Shown piece after piece: positions 13,577-22,400 of a DNA stretch of 52,558 nt; the first letter of the stretch is position 1; every line of letters starts with the position of its first letter. The position numbers and the translations under genes were made by a program. The stretch comes from a virus. Under the pieces are notes generated by a model. The model searched no databases. It was not told the DNA's origin and was given only the letters and a program-made list of their open reading frames with translations. The DNA is taken from positions 1 to 52,558 of the IMG/VR virus record IMGVR_UViG_3300020351_000002; one strand, written 5' to 3'.

Positions 13577-13951
13577 CTAATCAAGGATTCTCATAGTAAC
13601 GGTTCCAGAGGGAGTGGCAGTGCCACCCTCTCCACCCTGCGTAACAGCTACGACAGTAATTCCTGCAGAAATCGTAATCCCAACGTCAAAGGTGTATTGA
13701 ATCTTCTTTGAACCTGGGCACATTAGGATCATGGTCGGAGTGGTTGTGCCAACAGTGACCGCCCCAGCAGTGTCGTACATCTTGAAGTAAGTGGTAGCGG
13801 TGTTGAGAGTGTTGTCCACCTCAACCGCATACAGGGTGCCCGCACCGGAAGAAGCAAGCTCCGCATCAGCAACCCCGTCCTTGAAGGGCTGCGTTACAAC
13901 GTGAACAGCGGTTCCTACCGCTGAAGGGATATTTGACTGAACTACGGCCAT
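13577..13951 (-). CDS. Virion decoration/appendage-type protein (paralogue B)
   Basis: 124 residues, ATG with GAGG upstream on the minus strand. Same beta-rich pattern as its downstream neighbour (GTLYAVEVDNTLNTATTYFK, then PTMILMCPGSKKIQYTF). Probably a surface-exposed virion or fibre-associated protein. Only three bases separate it from the lipoprotein gene upstream. Confidence 0.7.
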   Translation of the reverse strand: MAVVQSNIPSAVGTAVHVVTQPFKDGVADAELASSGAGTLYAVEVDNTLNTATTYFKMYDTAGAVTVGTTTPTMILMCPGSKKIQYTFDVGITISAGITVVAVTQGGEGGTATPSGTVTMRILD

Positions 13952-13953
13952 GT

Positions 13954-14487
13954 CTACCTCGTACCTATAAGCGCCGCCGCCAGGAAAACAGACATAACAC
14001 CAGCGCCGACACCAGCGCTAACGATACCGACTTCTACCTGACGACGGCGAGCCATTTGAAGAAGCTTTGCAATTTCTTCGCTCTCTTTTTGATGCCTCTC
14101 AGCTGCCCGCACAGAGTAATCGCGCCACAACCCAAGTTGTTTCCTTACCAGCGGATACCTGTCCCTCGCCTCCCTGGCAGTCACCCACCAGCCAGGAGCC
14201 AAAACAATGTGCCTGCACTTGCTCTTTCGATAGCGATCCACCGCAGGATGAGTGTCTTGGGGGAGAATAACTTCTACACCACCGTCAATATCGCCCCATG
14301 CCCCCTCGAACCATTTGCCCGTAGAAGGCTCCAGCGTGTATCTGGGGCAGTCGAAGTCCTCAAGGGTGGGGAAGGTAAGCTCAGGCGCTTCAATGGGCTG
14401 AGGAGCCGCCACAGGCTCTTTGCGGACATACTGCAAAGGAGAGCACCCGGCACAGAGCATGGACAAGAGGACAATGAGGCGGATCAC
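13954..14487 (-). CDS. Lipoprotein with C-terminal membrane segment, possible spanin
   Basis: 177 residues. Signal sequence MIRLIVLLSMLCAGC has a lipobox (LCAG|C15), so the mature protein would be lipidated, as outer-membrane spanins are. Unusually, a hydrophobic Gly/Ala segment near residues 150-174 could be a second membrane anchor. The middle is soluble with two further Cys. Position in a cassette of membrane proteins next to an endolysin supports a lysis role, but classical outer spanins are shorter and lack the C-terminal segment. Confidence 0.65.
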   Translation of the reverse strand: MIRLIVLLSMLCAGCSPLQYVRKEPVAAPQPIEAPELTFPTLEDFDCPRYTLEPSTGKWFEGAWGDIDGGVEVILPQDTHPAVDRYRKSKCRHIVLAPGWWVTAREARDRYPLVRKQLGLWRDYSVRAAERHQKESEEIAKLLQMARRRQVEVGIVSAGVGAGVMSVFLAAALIGTR

Positions 14488-14837
14488 GACTTAAGCCTTT
14501 CTCTCTTTCGCATCTTCAGGCTTTCCTGCTCGCCGGAAGCTTCGCTGTGGATGGCCTTTTCTGCGGCAACCTCCACTTCAAGACTCTTCTCTGTTTCTTT
14601 GCGGTCTTCCTTGGCGGCAGTCCTGCCAGATTTAATCTCTTTAGTTGAACTGAATACCTTTGAGGCCCGGTCCCGCTCCTTCTGGGCTACCGCCATGGCA
14701 ACTATCGCAGCAAGGACAGCCGCAATGGCTCCGCCTGCCGCTGCCAGCTTTCCGCGTATCGCTGGAAACTTCACTGCGGCAACGCCAAGAGCAACCAAGG
14801 CTAGCGCTAAGACTGCAACCATGAGGCCCACTTCCAT
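14484..14837 (-). CDS. Small protein with two membrane segments, lysis cassette
   Basis: 117 residues from ATG 14837 (a GTG one codon earlier is possible). Residues 5-22 and 33-51 are Ala/Val/Leu-rich membrane segments; the remaining 65 residues are a charged, probably helical tail (ERDRASKVFSSTKEIK and on). A two-helix hairpin plus cytoplasmic tail is compatible with a holin or inner-membrane spanin component. Start and stop overlap both neighbours. Confidence 0.65.
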   Translation of the reverse strand: MEVGLMVAVLALALVALGVAAVKFPAIRGKLAAAGGAIAAVLAAIVAMAVAQKERDRASKVFSSTKEIKSGRTAAKEDRKETEKSLEVEVAAEKAIHSEASGEQESLKMRKRERLKS

Positions 14838-15205
14838 CACTTCTTTCCACTAACGGAAGCGCCGGAGATAATCTTTTTAAGCCGGTCGGGAAGGGCTTTT
14901 GAAACAGCGACATAAATACCTGGTGCCATGGAGCCTGCAATGCAGCCAAGGATAGGTCCCCAGCTAGTCTCAAACCAAGACGGCCATAGGGGCATGCAGC
15001 CCAGCGCGCCGCCGACAACAACACAAAGAGACCTGGTTAACCAGCGTAAAAAGTCTTCCTGGGCGCGAGAAAGCTTGCCGTCGTCGTCAATGTACTTCGC
15101 GATCATCCGAATCAGGGGCTTAACAACCTGCCCAATGACCGCGTATGTGGCAAGGGATATTCCGGCTGACCGAATCGCCAGTTCCATGTAGTCAGAGGTG
15201 GTCAT
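14837..15205 (-). CDS. Membrane protein, holin-like
   Basis: 122 residues from ATG 15205, chosen because GGAGAG lies nine bases upstream; an ATG at 15223 is in frame but would use the ribosome binding site as coding. Hydrophobic segments at about 12-30, 62-78 and 83-103 (CVVVGGALGCMPLWPSWF between them). Small size, multiple membrane helices and a basic C-terminus are consistent with a holin, and the endolysin is three genes upstream. Function is inferred from context. Confidence 0.6.
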   Translation of the reverse strand: MTTSDYMELAIRSAGISLATYAVIGQVVKPLIRMIAKYIDDDGKLSRAQEDFLRWLTRSLCVVVGGALGCMPLWPSWFETSWGPILGCIAGSMAPGIYVAVSKALPDRLKKIISGASVSGKK

Positions 15206-15630
15206 CTTTTTCTCTCCAGCCATTCAATTCGTTGCTCAAGCAACCGAACATCTGCTTTTATTTCGCCAATCACCCTCATGTGATCCATGCTTGTTGGAGG
15301 AGTCTTCATGTCAGACTCTATTTCTGCGATGGTTTCGTTAAGCCGGTCAATGCGGTCTTTAACAACATCCAGATCTGACTCGGCAGCAAGAGCATCTAGA
15401 TCACTCTGTGCTTCCTGCAACGATCGAACGTCGCCTCGTAAGTCGTAATAAGCGCCAGCCAAAGCTAGTGCCTGGGTGAGTAGAAATACGCTTAGACCAA
15501 CCGCTGCCTTTAGGGGGATCTTTTGCTCGACAAGACCCCGCTCCTGAGAGCTGTCCAGGGCCTGCTCCACCGCATCCTTGACCGTCGCAATCGTCTTCGT
15601 AGTGCTCCACTTTGGATCGTTTTGATTCAC
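15202..15630 (-). CDS. Single-pass membrane protein with coiled coil, possible inner spanin
   Basis: 142 residues from GTG 15630, overlapping the preceding small gene as GTGA. A soluble N-terminus is followed by one membrane helix (about residues 42-63) and a long heptad-type coiled coil (residues 67-142). Inner-membrane spanins have this kind of periplasmic coiled coil, although their membrane helix normally lies at the very N-terminus. A virion-associated membrane protein is the alternative. Confidence 0.6.
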   Translation of the reverse strand: MNQNDPKWSTTKTIATVKDAVEQALDSSQERGLVEQKIPLKAAVGLSVFLLTQALALAGAYYDLRGDVRSLQEAQSDLDALAAESDLDVVKDRIDRLNETIAEIESDMKTPPTSMDHMRVIGEIKADVRLLEQRIEWLERKR

Positions 15631-15785
15631 TCACCAGAGCCCTCCGCAGAGTCATCGTCGTCACTACTGTCATCGTCATCAACAACAACCGGCTGGACCT
15701 TAACGTCTTGCCAATGGATAAACGCCATAGAGGAAAGAACGGCGAGGATCCCAATAAGAGCTAACAACTCTTGCTTATCACGCAT
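15627..15785 (-). CDS. Tiny membrane protein with acidic tail
   Basis: 52 residues: MRDKQELLALIGILAVLSSM begins the protein and gives one membrane helix (about 7-23). The C-terminal 18 residues are mostly Asp and Ser. It overlaps the endolysin stop by eight bases and the next gene by four, so it is clearly inside the operon. A small lysis regulator (antiholin-like) or pinholin-like protein is possible. Confidence 0.6.
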   Translation of the reverse strand: MRDKQELLALIGILAVLSSMAFIHWQDVKVQPVVVDDDDSSDDDDSAEGSGE

Positions 15786-16185
15786 CGTCAATCACCAGCT
15801 CAAAATGGGGGGCGTCGAAGAAGCTTTCTGTGAATCGCATGTCGCCGTTCCAGTCAGCGCCAAGCCTCAGCTTGATGCCCATCTGATTGGCAATTCCCTT
15901 GATGTAGTAAGCGCAAGCGATGAATCGCTCCCGGTCCTGCCAGTCGATTGGATAAGGGGCAACATCAACGGCAAGGCTGGGCTTGTGGTTGTGCTTAGAC
16001 ATCTTGCCAGGAGAGCCGTCCAGCTTGCTCTTGCCCTGGCGAAACAACTCTGCCTGCCGCTCAACACTACGGTGCCCCTCCAACACCGTAATGTCGATGT
16101 GCTTAATAACCTCAAGCATCAACCTTCTAAGGTCTGAGTGGCAACCCTCAAGGCGGTCAAGCGATGTCTTGCTGAACCTGGGCAT
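15778..16185 (-). CDS. Endolysin, M15 family L-Ala-D-Glu/D-Ala-D-Ala peptidase
   Basis: 135 residues, typical length for a single-domain M15 endolysin. Zinc and catalytic motifs are present: GHRSVERQAELFRQGKSK, then SKHN with H65, AVDVAP with D74, and DAPHFEL with H127. It would cleave peptide cross-bridges or stems of peptidoglycan. There is no signal peptide, so it needs a holin, and suitable membrane proteins flank it on both sides. Three bases separate it from the next gene upstream. Confidence 0.9.
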   Translation of the reverse strand: MPRFSKTSLDRLEGCHSDLRRLMLEVIKHIDITVLEGHRSVERQAELFRQGKSKLDGSPGKMSKHNHKPSLAVDVAPYPIDWQDRERFIACAYYIKGIANQMGIKLRLGADWNGDMRFTESFFDAPHFELVIDDA

Positions 16186-16187
16186 TA

Positions 16188-16385
16188 CTACCTCGCAGGA
16201 ATAATCACTCGACCGTCAGGGTCGTGCTCATGTGTCGCGATGTTCTGCCCCATACAGTCAATCTTTGCCTCAATACCCTTAAGCATAAAAAACACCTTAC
16301 CCGCCCATGCAACGGCCCCGGCGAACCCGAAAAGTAACCCGGTCACAATTGGCCAAGCCTCTGAAAGGATATGGAGGAAGTTCAT
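16188..16385 (-). CDS. Small membrane protein, lysis cassette
   Basis: 65 residues, ATG overlapping the preceding stop (TGATG). One strong hydrophobic segment, about residues 12-34 (PIVTGLLFGFAGAVAWAG), then a short amphipathic helix and a soluble tail with a His pair. Lies directly upstream of the endolysin gene, so a holin or antiholin role is plausible. Confidence 0.6.
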   Translation of the reverse strand: MNFLHILSEAWPIVTGLLFGFAGAVAWAGKVFFMLKGIEAKIDCMGQNIATHEHDPDGRVIIPAR

Positions 16386-17521
16386 CAGGAAAGGGACCCA
16401 AACAGCTTAATGTTTTCAAACATCAGATTTTGCGAGTAAGTAGAGAAGCAGGCGTAGAGGTTGCCGTTGGTCGCGATGTCGATCTGGCTGGCGAAGGTGT
16501 GAACATCTGTCGAGCTTGACCAGTCGTCGTCGCTGTATTGCAATTTAACCGTGTTGCTGCTCCATGAAATACGCACCGAGCGATCAGCCGCGACCAGTGG
16601 CGCTGAGCCAAGGTTGCCGCCGCTGGAGTGAGAGAACACCGCGTCGGGACTGTTAACCCAATCGCCAGCAGCCAGAGATGTTCCGCCGTGATTGTAAAAG
16701 GCCCAGCGCTGGCAGTTGCGCGTGTCGTTGGCGTTCAGCAGATTGTCCAGCCCCGCAGCGGTGAAGTCGCTCTTGTAACAAAGTCCAGCCATTTGGAAGC
16801 CGCCAGTATCTGAGTTGGTGAACTCAAGATACCCGCTCGATCCGCTGGTGATCTCCTTGTCAATCCTGGCATAGCCACCATTACCTCCAGACCAACCATT
16901 CCATGCCAGCGTCTGATACAGCCCGGTCTTGCCGGAGACTGTACCGAACGCCATATGCGCGGTACCCGACGATCCGTCGTATGCGTAGATGTCGGCGAAG
17001 TCGCTAATGCTGGTTGGCGTGAACAGAAGCTCGGTGATTGTGGCCGTTGCGGTCAGCGTGCCGAGGTTGCTTCCCGTGTGACTGTAAGCCGTTATCGTCA
17101 TCGACTTAGCTGAGCCGTCAACATACTTCGGCTGAATCGCAACCTCGATACCCCGGCTGCCTGAAGAGAGAGTACCTTTAAACGCTATATATAGATAATC
17201 GCTATCGTTGGTTAGCGCGTCAAAGCTCTGCTGATTGTCGAGGTCTTCGCCTTCCACCTGAACAAGATCGAACGCAGCGGTGTCGCCCGTGCAGTGCAAG
17301 CGAACAAACCCAGCGGTGCCGGTGGCGTCCGCGTAGCTGATAATGAACGCATCAGGAGTGGTCGATCCGCCCCAGTTGCCCGTGCCGCTGGTCGCCCCAC
17401 CACCCTTCCAGGCAGGAGCGTCCACGGTGCCGATGTCAGAAGATGTCGGCAGGTAAACAGTGCTCTTCTTGAGGATAACCTCAGAGCTAGTGATAGAGGG
17501 ATGAGAACGCTTTACACCCAT
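16385..17521 (-). CDS. Virion appendage protein, possible receptor-binding
   Basis: 378 residues, rich in Gly, Ser, Thr and Asp, nearly all predicted beta; typical of phage fibre or spike heads. Segments such as RISWSSNTVKLQYSDDDWSS suggest a jelly-roll/lectin-like fold, but the family is not recognised. Its base composition looks less like the neighbouring genes (more balanced codons), which would fit recent exchange of a receptor-binding module. It stands next to a LamG-like gene and the lysis cassette. Confidence 0.6.
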   Translation of the reverse strand: MGVKRSHPSITSSEVILKKSTVYLPTSSDIGTVDAPAWKGGGATSGTGNWGGSTTPDAFIISYADATGTAGFVRLHCTGDTAAFDLVQVEGEDLDNQQSFDALTNDSDYLYIAFKGTLSSGSRGIEVAIQPKYVDGSAKSMTITAYSHTGSNLGTLTATATITELLFTPTSISDFADIYAYDGSSGTAHMAFGTVSGKTGLYQTLAWNGWSGGNGGYARIDKEITSGSSGYLEFTNSDTGGFQMAGLCYKSDFTAAGLDNLLNANDTRNCQRWAFYNHGGTSLAAGDWVNSPDAVFSHSSGGNLGSAPLVAADRSVRISWSSNTVKLQYSDDDWSSSTDVHTFASQIDIATNGNLYACFSTYSQNLMFENIKLFGSLS

Positions 17522-17524
17522 GTC

Positions 17525-17815
17525 TTACTCCGAACCAATTTCAGGACAATCAAACCAGCCGTCCCCCTCCAGAGACGACGCAGACACCAAGGCAACCCTC
17601 TCCTCCTCCGTAATGTAGGAAAAAGCGCTAGCCATCTTCTCAGTAGAAGGGTTCCATATGTCGCAAATAAGTAACGCCCACTCGCCCCTAGCGGGATGCT
17701 TAAGCGGTTGTGCGTACTTAACCGTAGCCGTTTCTGGACTTGGATAACCAAGCTTTGAAGAAAGCTCTGACTCCCTGCTGCTAGCGGCTTCCTCTGAGTC
17801 AAACAGTAAGTACAT
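17525..17815 (-). CDS. Small acidic protein, unknown
   Basis: 96 residues from ATG 17815, overlapping the stop of the lectin-like gene (TGATG). Mixed helix and strand, with a Trp-rich middle (RGEWALLICDIWNPSTEK). It may be a chaperone or assembly factor for the adjacent appendage protein, since such small genes often follow fibre genes, but there is no sequence proof. Confidence 0.65.
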   Translation of the reverse strand: MYLLFDSEEAASSRESELSSKLGYPSPETATVKYAQPLKHPARGEWALLICDIWNPSTEKMASAFSYITEEERVALVSASSLEGDGWFDCPEIGSE

Positions 17816-18618
17816 CAAATACCGTACCTATCCATGAGATAGCCCTCCAAGGCCCCGCGTTCTCCGTTCGCAAGAGCCCCGTTGAACACAAGCACCTCGG
17901 AAATCTTGCCATCCCAATACGCGGTAGAGGTTCCTGAGCCAGTTCCATGGCCAACCGCAAGGGTTGTCGCTTGAGACTGAACACTTCCAGCAGAAGAAAC
18001 GGTGGTCCCAGAAGCTCCGTTCACATGAATGGTCAGGTCACCGCCATCGTTGACCATGATCCAAACAAGAGAAGCTCCCTGGGCCCCAGCAGCAGCCGCC
18101 TTGGCCGTCTTATGGGCCGAGCCATTATAGAAGCCGCCGCCTGGACCGCCGCCAGCCTGTGAGAGCATGGTCTGGTTGAAGTACCCGCCGCCGCCACTAG
18201 GAGCGCCCAGCACCGCGCGGCCTGTGTTGTGAGCGGTTGATCCGCCCCAAGTCCAGCCACGACAAACAACCGCAGTTGTCCAACTGTTGGCAGAAGTGAC
18301 AGACCCAAAAAAGCTTGGCCCAGTCATCACATCGTCAGTGCCGTCAAAACTCAGTTCTGGGTACTCATTTAAACCATCCTCAACCCATGTTGGCTGAAGC
18401 GAAGCAGTGCCCTGGGTTAGGTTGTTCCCGTTCCCACTTTGGTCGGCCCAGCCAGAAACAGTGCTCCCATTAAGAGTAATGCCAACATCTGCCCTGCACC
18501 AAATCAGGCATGACGTAGCCATGAATCGGGGGTCAAACCCCTTTGGGGGGTGGCCTACCCTTGGCGTCCCGCTAGGATTTATCTGTCCCTGCGGAGGGGT
18601 TCTCCGAAAAACCGCCAT
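17815..18618 (-). CDS. LamG/concanavalin-like lectin appendage protein
   Basis: 267 residues. After about 35 N-terminal residues, the sequence has the layout of phage and bacterial laminin-G-like domains: CLIWCRADVGITLNG, WADQSGNGNNLTQ, PELSFDGTDDVM, a Gly-rich middle, then WDGKISEVLVFNGAL and the closing LEGYLMDRYGI. Such domains bind surface sugars. It is probably on the tail or a fibre. ATG with stop-start overlap to both neighbours. Confidence 0.8.
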   Translation of the reverse strand: MAVFRRTPPQGQINPSGTPRVGHPPKGFDPRFMATSCLIWCRADVGITLNGSTVSGWADQSGNGNNLTQGTASLQPTWVEDGLNEYPELSFDGTDDVMTGPSFFGSVTSANSWTTAVVCRGWTWGGSTAHNTGRAVLGAPSGGGGYFNQTMLSQAGGGPGGGFYNGSAHKTAKAAAAGAQGASLVWIMVNDGGDLTIHVNGASGTTVSSAGSVQSQATTLAVGHGTGSGTSTAYWDGKISEVLVFNGALANGERGALEGYLMDRYGI

Positions 18619-19037
18619 TAAACAATGGCCTTCACCAGCGGAGTGACGTTTACGTTGGGGTTTGTTACTCCAACCGGCTCAATCGTAATGAATGGCTGCT
18701 CAAAAAACGGATACTCGATTTCAAACATGTCGCTCTGTGTCTGAGGCACAGCGCTAAACACATACTGAGCTTCGTACAGCTCTTCGCCAAGGTCGGCTGA
18801 TGTCTGACTCGTCTGACTGTTCTTGTAAATACGAACAATAATGGTGTCAGCAGCCGAGCCGGTGTTGGCCAAGAGGACAACTCTGAATCCCACAATCGCG
18901 CCGCGAGCAAGCGGTTGCCCGTTAACCGTAAGCCCCTGGGTAGAGAGTGAGCCAGAAAGAGGAAACTGATTGCCAGCAGCCAGGCCTCCACTAGCGTCTA
19001 AGCTGATCCTGTCTGCCGGGGTATAGATGTCTGGCAT
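18618..19037 (-). CDS. Virion-associated beta protein
   Basis: 139 residues from ATG 19037 with AGGAGAAG upstream; a longer frame to 19091 is rejected because it would include a strong hairpin and the ribosome binding site. Beta-rich (GAIVGFRVVLLANTGSAADT), no cysteine, no membrane segment. Resembles a decoration or fibre-base protein. It is translated just after the hairpin at 19049-19089. Confidence 0.65.
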   Translation of the reverse strand: MPDIYTPADRISLDASGGLAAGNQFPLSGSLSTQGLTVNGQPLARGAIVGFRVVLLANTGSAADTIIVRIYKNSQTSQTSADLGEELYEAQYVFSAVPQTQSDMFEIEYPFFEQPFITIEPVGVTNPNVNVTPLVKAIV

Positions 19038-19048
19038 TAGCTTCTCCT

Positions 19049-19089
19049 GCCCCCCTCCAAGCTGTAGATCAGTGGCACAGCCGGGGGGC
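19049..19089 (-). other. Leader hairpin before a virion gene
   Basis: On the minus strand GCCCCCC (19089-19083) pairs with GGGGGGC (19055-19049), and inside it GCTGT/ACAGC form a second stem. It abuts the AGGAGAAG ribosome binding site of the gene ending at 18618. It may slow translation or protect the transcript. Confidence 0.5.
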
Positions 19090-19114
19090 ATATGGGTTTA
19101 TATTCGCAACCGTA

Positions 19115-19381
19115 TCACTCGTCTTCTTCTGCTTCAACAGCTGTTATAGGAACTGCTGGGCTGGAGAACTGAGGGTTAAGCCTTCTTATCTGTCTGACAG
19201 AACCTCTTACCCTGTTTTGGATGTAGTCCAAGCAGTACTGCTCTAGCTTCCAAGCCATGTAGTTTCTGTTCTGCTCAAAGTCTATTGTCTCTGGCTTCCA
19301 TCCCAAGGCAAAGGCACCAGCCCTCTCCAAAGCGGTGGCCTCCTGATCCGACATCCCAGCGTCTAAATGGCTAGCGGTCAT
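19115..19381 (-). CDS. Small protein resembling the giant virion protein's C-terminus
   Basis: 88 residues. The segment GAFALGWKPETIDFEQNRNY matches AAFGLGWKNTTIDMEAMQNY near the end of the 2574-residue protein encoded just upstream, with the same spacing before it. The remaining C-terminus is different and acidic. This looks like a duplicated or detached copy of that C-terminal domain. It could compete with or assist the giant protein in assembly. ATG 19381 has a weak ribosome binding site. Confidence 0.7.
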   Translation of the reverse strand: MTASHLDAGMSDQEATALERAGAFALGWKPETIDFEQNRNYMAWKLEQYCLDYIQNRVRGSVRQIRRLNPQFSSPAVPITAVEAEEDE

Positions 19382-19430
19382 TCGTTTTCTTACACTGCGA
19401 AATTATCACTCACGATTGCTCTAATCAAAC

Positions 19431-22400
19431 CTACTCGTTAAAGCCCTCTTGAAGCTCATCAAAGGCACGCCTTCGTTGCTCCGTCCAATTCGGCCTCATC
19501 TTGTTGTCTTTACTTATCACATCGTTAATCAGGCGTATCTCAGACTTCATTTCGTCAGCCAACTCGATGGCTGCGTAGTTCTGCATTGCCTCCATATCTA
19601 TGGTCGTGTTCTTCCAACCAAGGCCAAACGCTGCAGCTTTCTCAGGCCACGTAGCCCGCACGGTTGGGTCACCGGCATCCATAGCGTATGTGTTGAACGT
19701 GTCGGTGCTGATCTCGGAGTAGATCCTCATAGCCCGATTACCAGGAAACCTTTGGGCCAGGTAGAAAAGCACTGGGTTTTTAGACTTGTAAACCCCCCTT
19801 GTCAGCCCAGTCGGCACCCCGTTTTTCCAAATCGTCTTGTCAACCACTTCGTCTTCGGTGGGAACCCCCATTGCCCACTGATAAAGAGGTGGTGTGTCAA
19901 CAAGCTGCCTTACATTGGTAAGCTCTCTCCACCCCCTGTCGTAGTAAAAGCTTGTTCCTGCCACCCACTCCACAGCGGTGAGTGGCATCGGGTTAAGCCT
20001 CCCCGCAAGGCCAGCAATCGGAGCCGGAAGGGTCTTCGTCTTCTTGGAGAGAAGCTCAACCATCGGTTCCCAGGGAAGTCCAGAGAGAGCGACAAGCCTA
20101 GACTGGTGGTGTCTGGCAAGAATCCTGTACTTCCAAGGGTCTGGAAGGGAAGCGTATTCTCTTTCCGTAAACTGCTGCTTATACACCCCATCCACAAAGC
20201 TCATTATCGAATTGGCCGCCCTTGGGTTCCTCCTAAGCCAGTCGAGTTGGTACTTAAAGTTGCCAGCCTCCCAGGTGTAAAAGAAGAAGACCCTCCGCAA
20301 AACACGTTTTTCAAGTGGGGTTAGGTCGGAGTAGTCACGAAGGGATGCGTTGACACGGGAAAGGGCAACCGAAGCGTCGTCCCCCTTTTTCATGGCAGCA
20401 ACGCCAAGAGAGAGTCTTGCCTGGGCCTCAACAGAGGTGTTGAACATCCCCATCATCTTCAGGTAGTCAGGCATCGTCACGCCGCCAAGGACGGCACCGA
20501 TTGCAGCCCCAGGAGCGCCAGCAACAGACCCAACCGCCGCGCCAATTGCAGCACCAGAGGTCCTGTGGCCAATCGCAGATACTGTCCTGGGTAGGTCTGC
20601 ATGGGAATCCTTCATGGACATCCCTATGAACTTCTCCCACACAGACCCGCCAGCAACCTCCTTGGCTCCGTTCCACCTCTTCCCAAGGCCAACGCCAACA
20701 GCAGTTCCGGCAAACATTCCTGGCGCTGGGCCAAGCCCAAGAGCGGAGGTGATGGCTCCGCCAGCAAACGACCCCGCCGTTGCTGCACCGCTACGAATAA
20801 ACAAGTCTCTAGCGGTTGGGATGGCGTCAAGCGCTGCAAGGCCAGCCTGCTCGTTCATAAAGTCTGTCGAGAGGGGGGCCTCAAAGAAGCCCCGGTCTCG
20901 GAAGAACTGTCGCCACTCCCCCCTCGTCATCACCTTGTCGCCAATCTTCACAGGCACATCAAGGCCAAAGGCAGCGTCACCCTTTCTGAAAGACCCCCAG
21001 ATCATCGCAGCCTGCATCTGGGTAACCGGGTTCAGGGCAGCCCAGCCTAGCTCTTGAGAGGTGGAGACAACATTGGACAGCCAGTTCCTTCCGATGTGGG
21101 CAAAGGCGAGGATGGTTGACTGCGCCTTCATCCACGAGTGCACACCGTCGTAAAGGTCCCCAAACAAAGCCCTGACCCCTTGTTGGGCAACGGGGTCGTT
21201 GTTCCACCTAACATATTCTCCAACCGCCTTGGGGATGTACTTGTCTCGGCCCCTCAATGCGTGCAAGACGTCGTCATCGACAACAACACCCTCCTTCTCA
21301 AGGATGTCTTTGATCTCATCTACCGGCACACCATCAACCATGTTCTGACGAATGATGTCCTCATAGTCCCTTAGCTTTTGCGGGAGCCTCTTTCTAAGGA
21401 CCCCCTCTAGCTCGCTAACCTTGTCGAGTCGCTCAAAGCCAGCCTCATCAGCAGCGGTAGCGGAGCGGAACTCCCTGCCAGCCGGGAAAATATCAAGGAC
21501 GTCTTCGAGAAAGGCGACGTCGGACACAGTCTTGCTGCCCATGTCGTTGTACCTGGTCATAATCACAAACGGGTCTGTCTCGAAAAAGTTGTGTAGCTCG
21601 TTAAAGCCACCCTCTGCCATAACGTCGTCGACTATGTTCTCGTAGTTGACACCCTTCCTTTCAAAGAAGGTACGCATTGTGCTCGCGCTCTTACTCTTTT
21701 GCTTTGCAACCTGCTGCGCCTCCTTGCCAAACACCCCAGAGCTGGCCCGGTCCTTAACGACTGATTCAGCAAACTCCTTCCTGCTGGCCTTATTGATCTC
21801 CCGCATAAGGCCATCCAGCTTCCTTTCGTGCTTGAAGAACTCAGCAGATCCACCAAGGCGTTGACTTGCCCACAAAGGAACCTTGCTTCCCTGGAAGGCG
21901 GCGACCTTTGCTGCAGAGTATCTGTCCGCCATGTGCTTCACATAAGCGCCGATATTGACGCGAGACAGGAAGGCGTTTCTGTCCATCTCCGCGAAAAGGC
22001 CTGCAGCCTTGAGGTCGTCAAACCACTTGTCGAAGAATTGGCGCATGATGCTGGCTGCGCCTACGATCCTCTCAACCGAAGCGTCGTCACCCAGCACTCG
22101 AATCTGCTCGTCTATATTTGCAATAGACTTCTTCGCCTTCGTTGTCTTCTTGCCAGCAGCCTCCAGCCTATCAACAGAGGCAACAAGACGAGCCCTTTGA
22201 GCCTTGAGGTCGGTTACCAGGTTCTTCTTGCCAGCCTTCAGGTTATACAGGTCTGGGTTTTTAACCATTCTGGCGACACGGGCCTGCTCATCTGGGGTCA
22301 TATGGCCAATGGCCTTGGCTATCTCGGCCTTCTTTAGGGCCTCCAGTCTGTTCCAAAACTTGGCTGCAGACTCAGCCAAGGCGTTGACGCTTGAGTCAAT

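Noticed and set aside
13933-14853. 306-residue open frame on the plus strand
   Set aside because: It runs antisense to the lipoprotein and membrane-protein genes, whose lipobox, membrane segments and start-stop overlaps are convincing; no ribosome binding site, and low-complexity translation.
18618-19091. Longer version of the 139-residue virion protein
   Set aside because: The extension would translate a strong hairpin and the ribosome binding site AGGAGAAG; ATG 19037 is preferred.
19449-20324. 291-residue plus-strand open frame
   Set aside because: Antisense to the end of the giant virion gene, which has a coherent C-terminal domain; basic low-quality translation.
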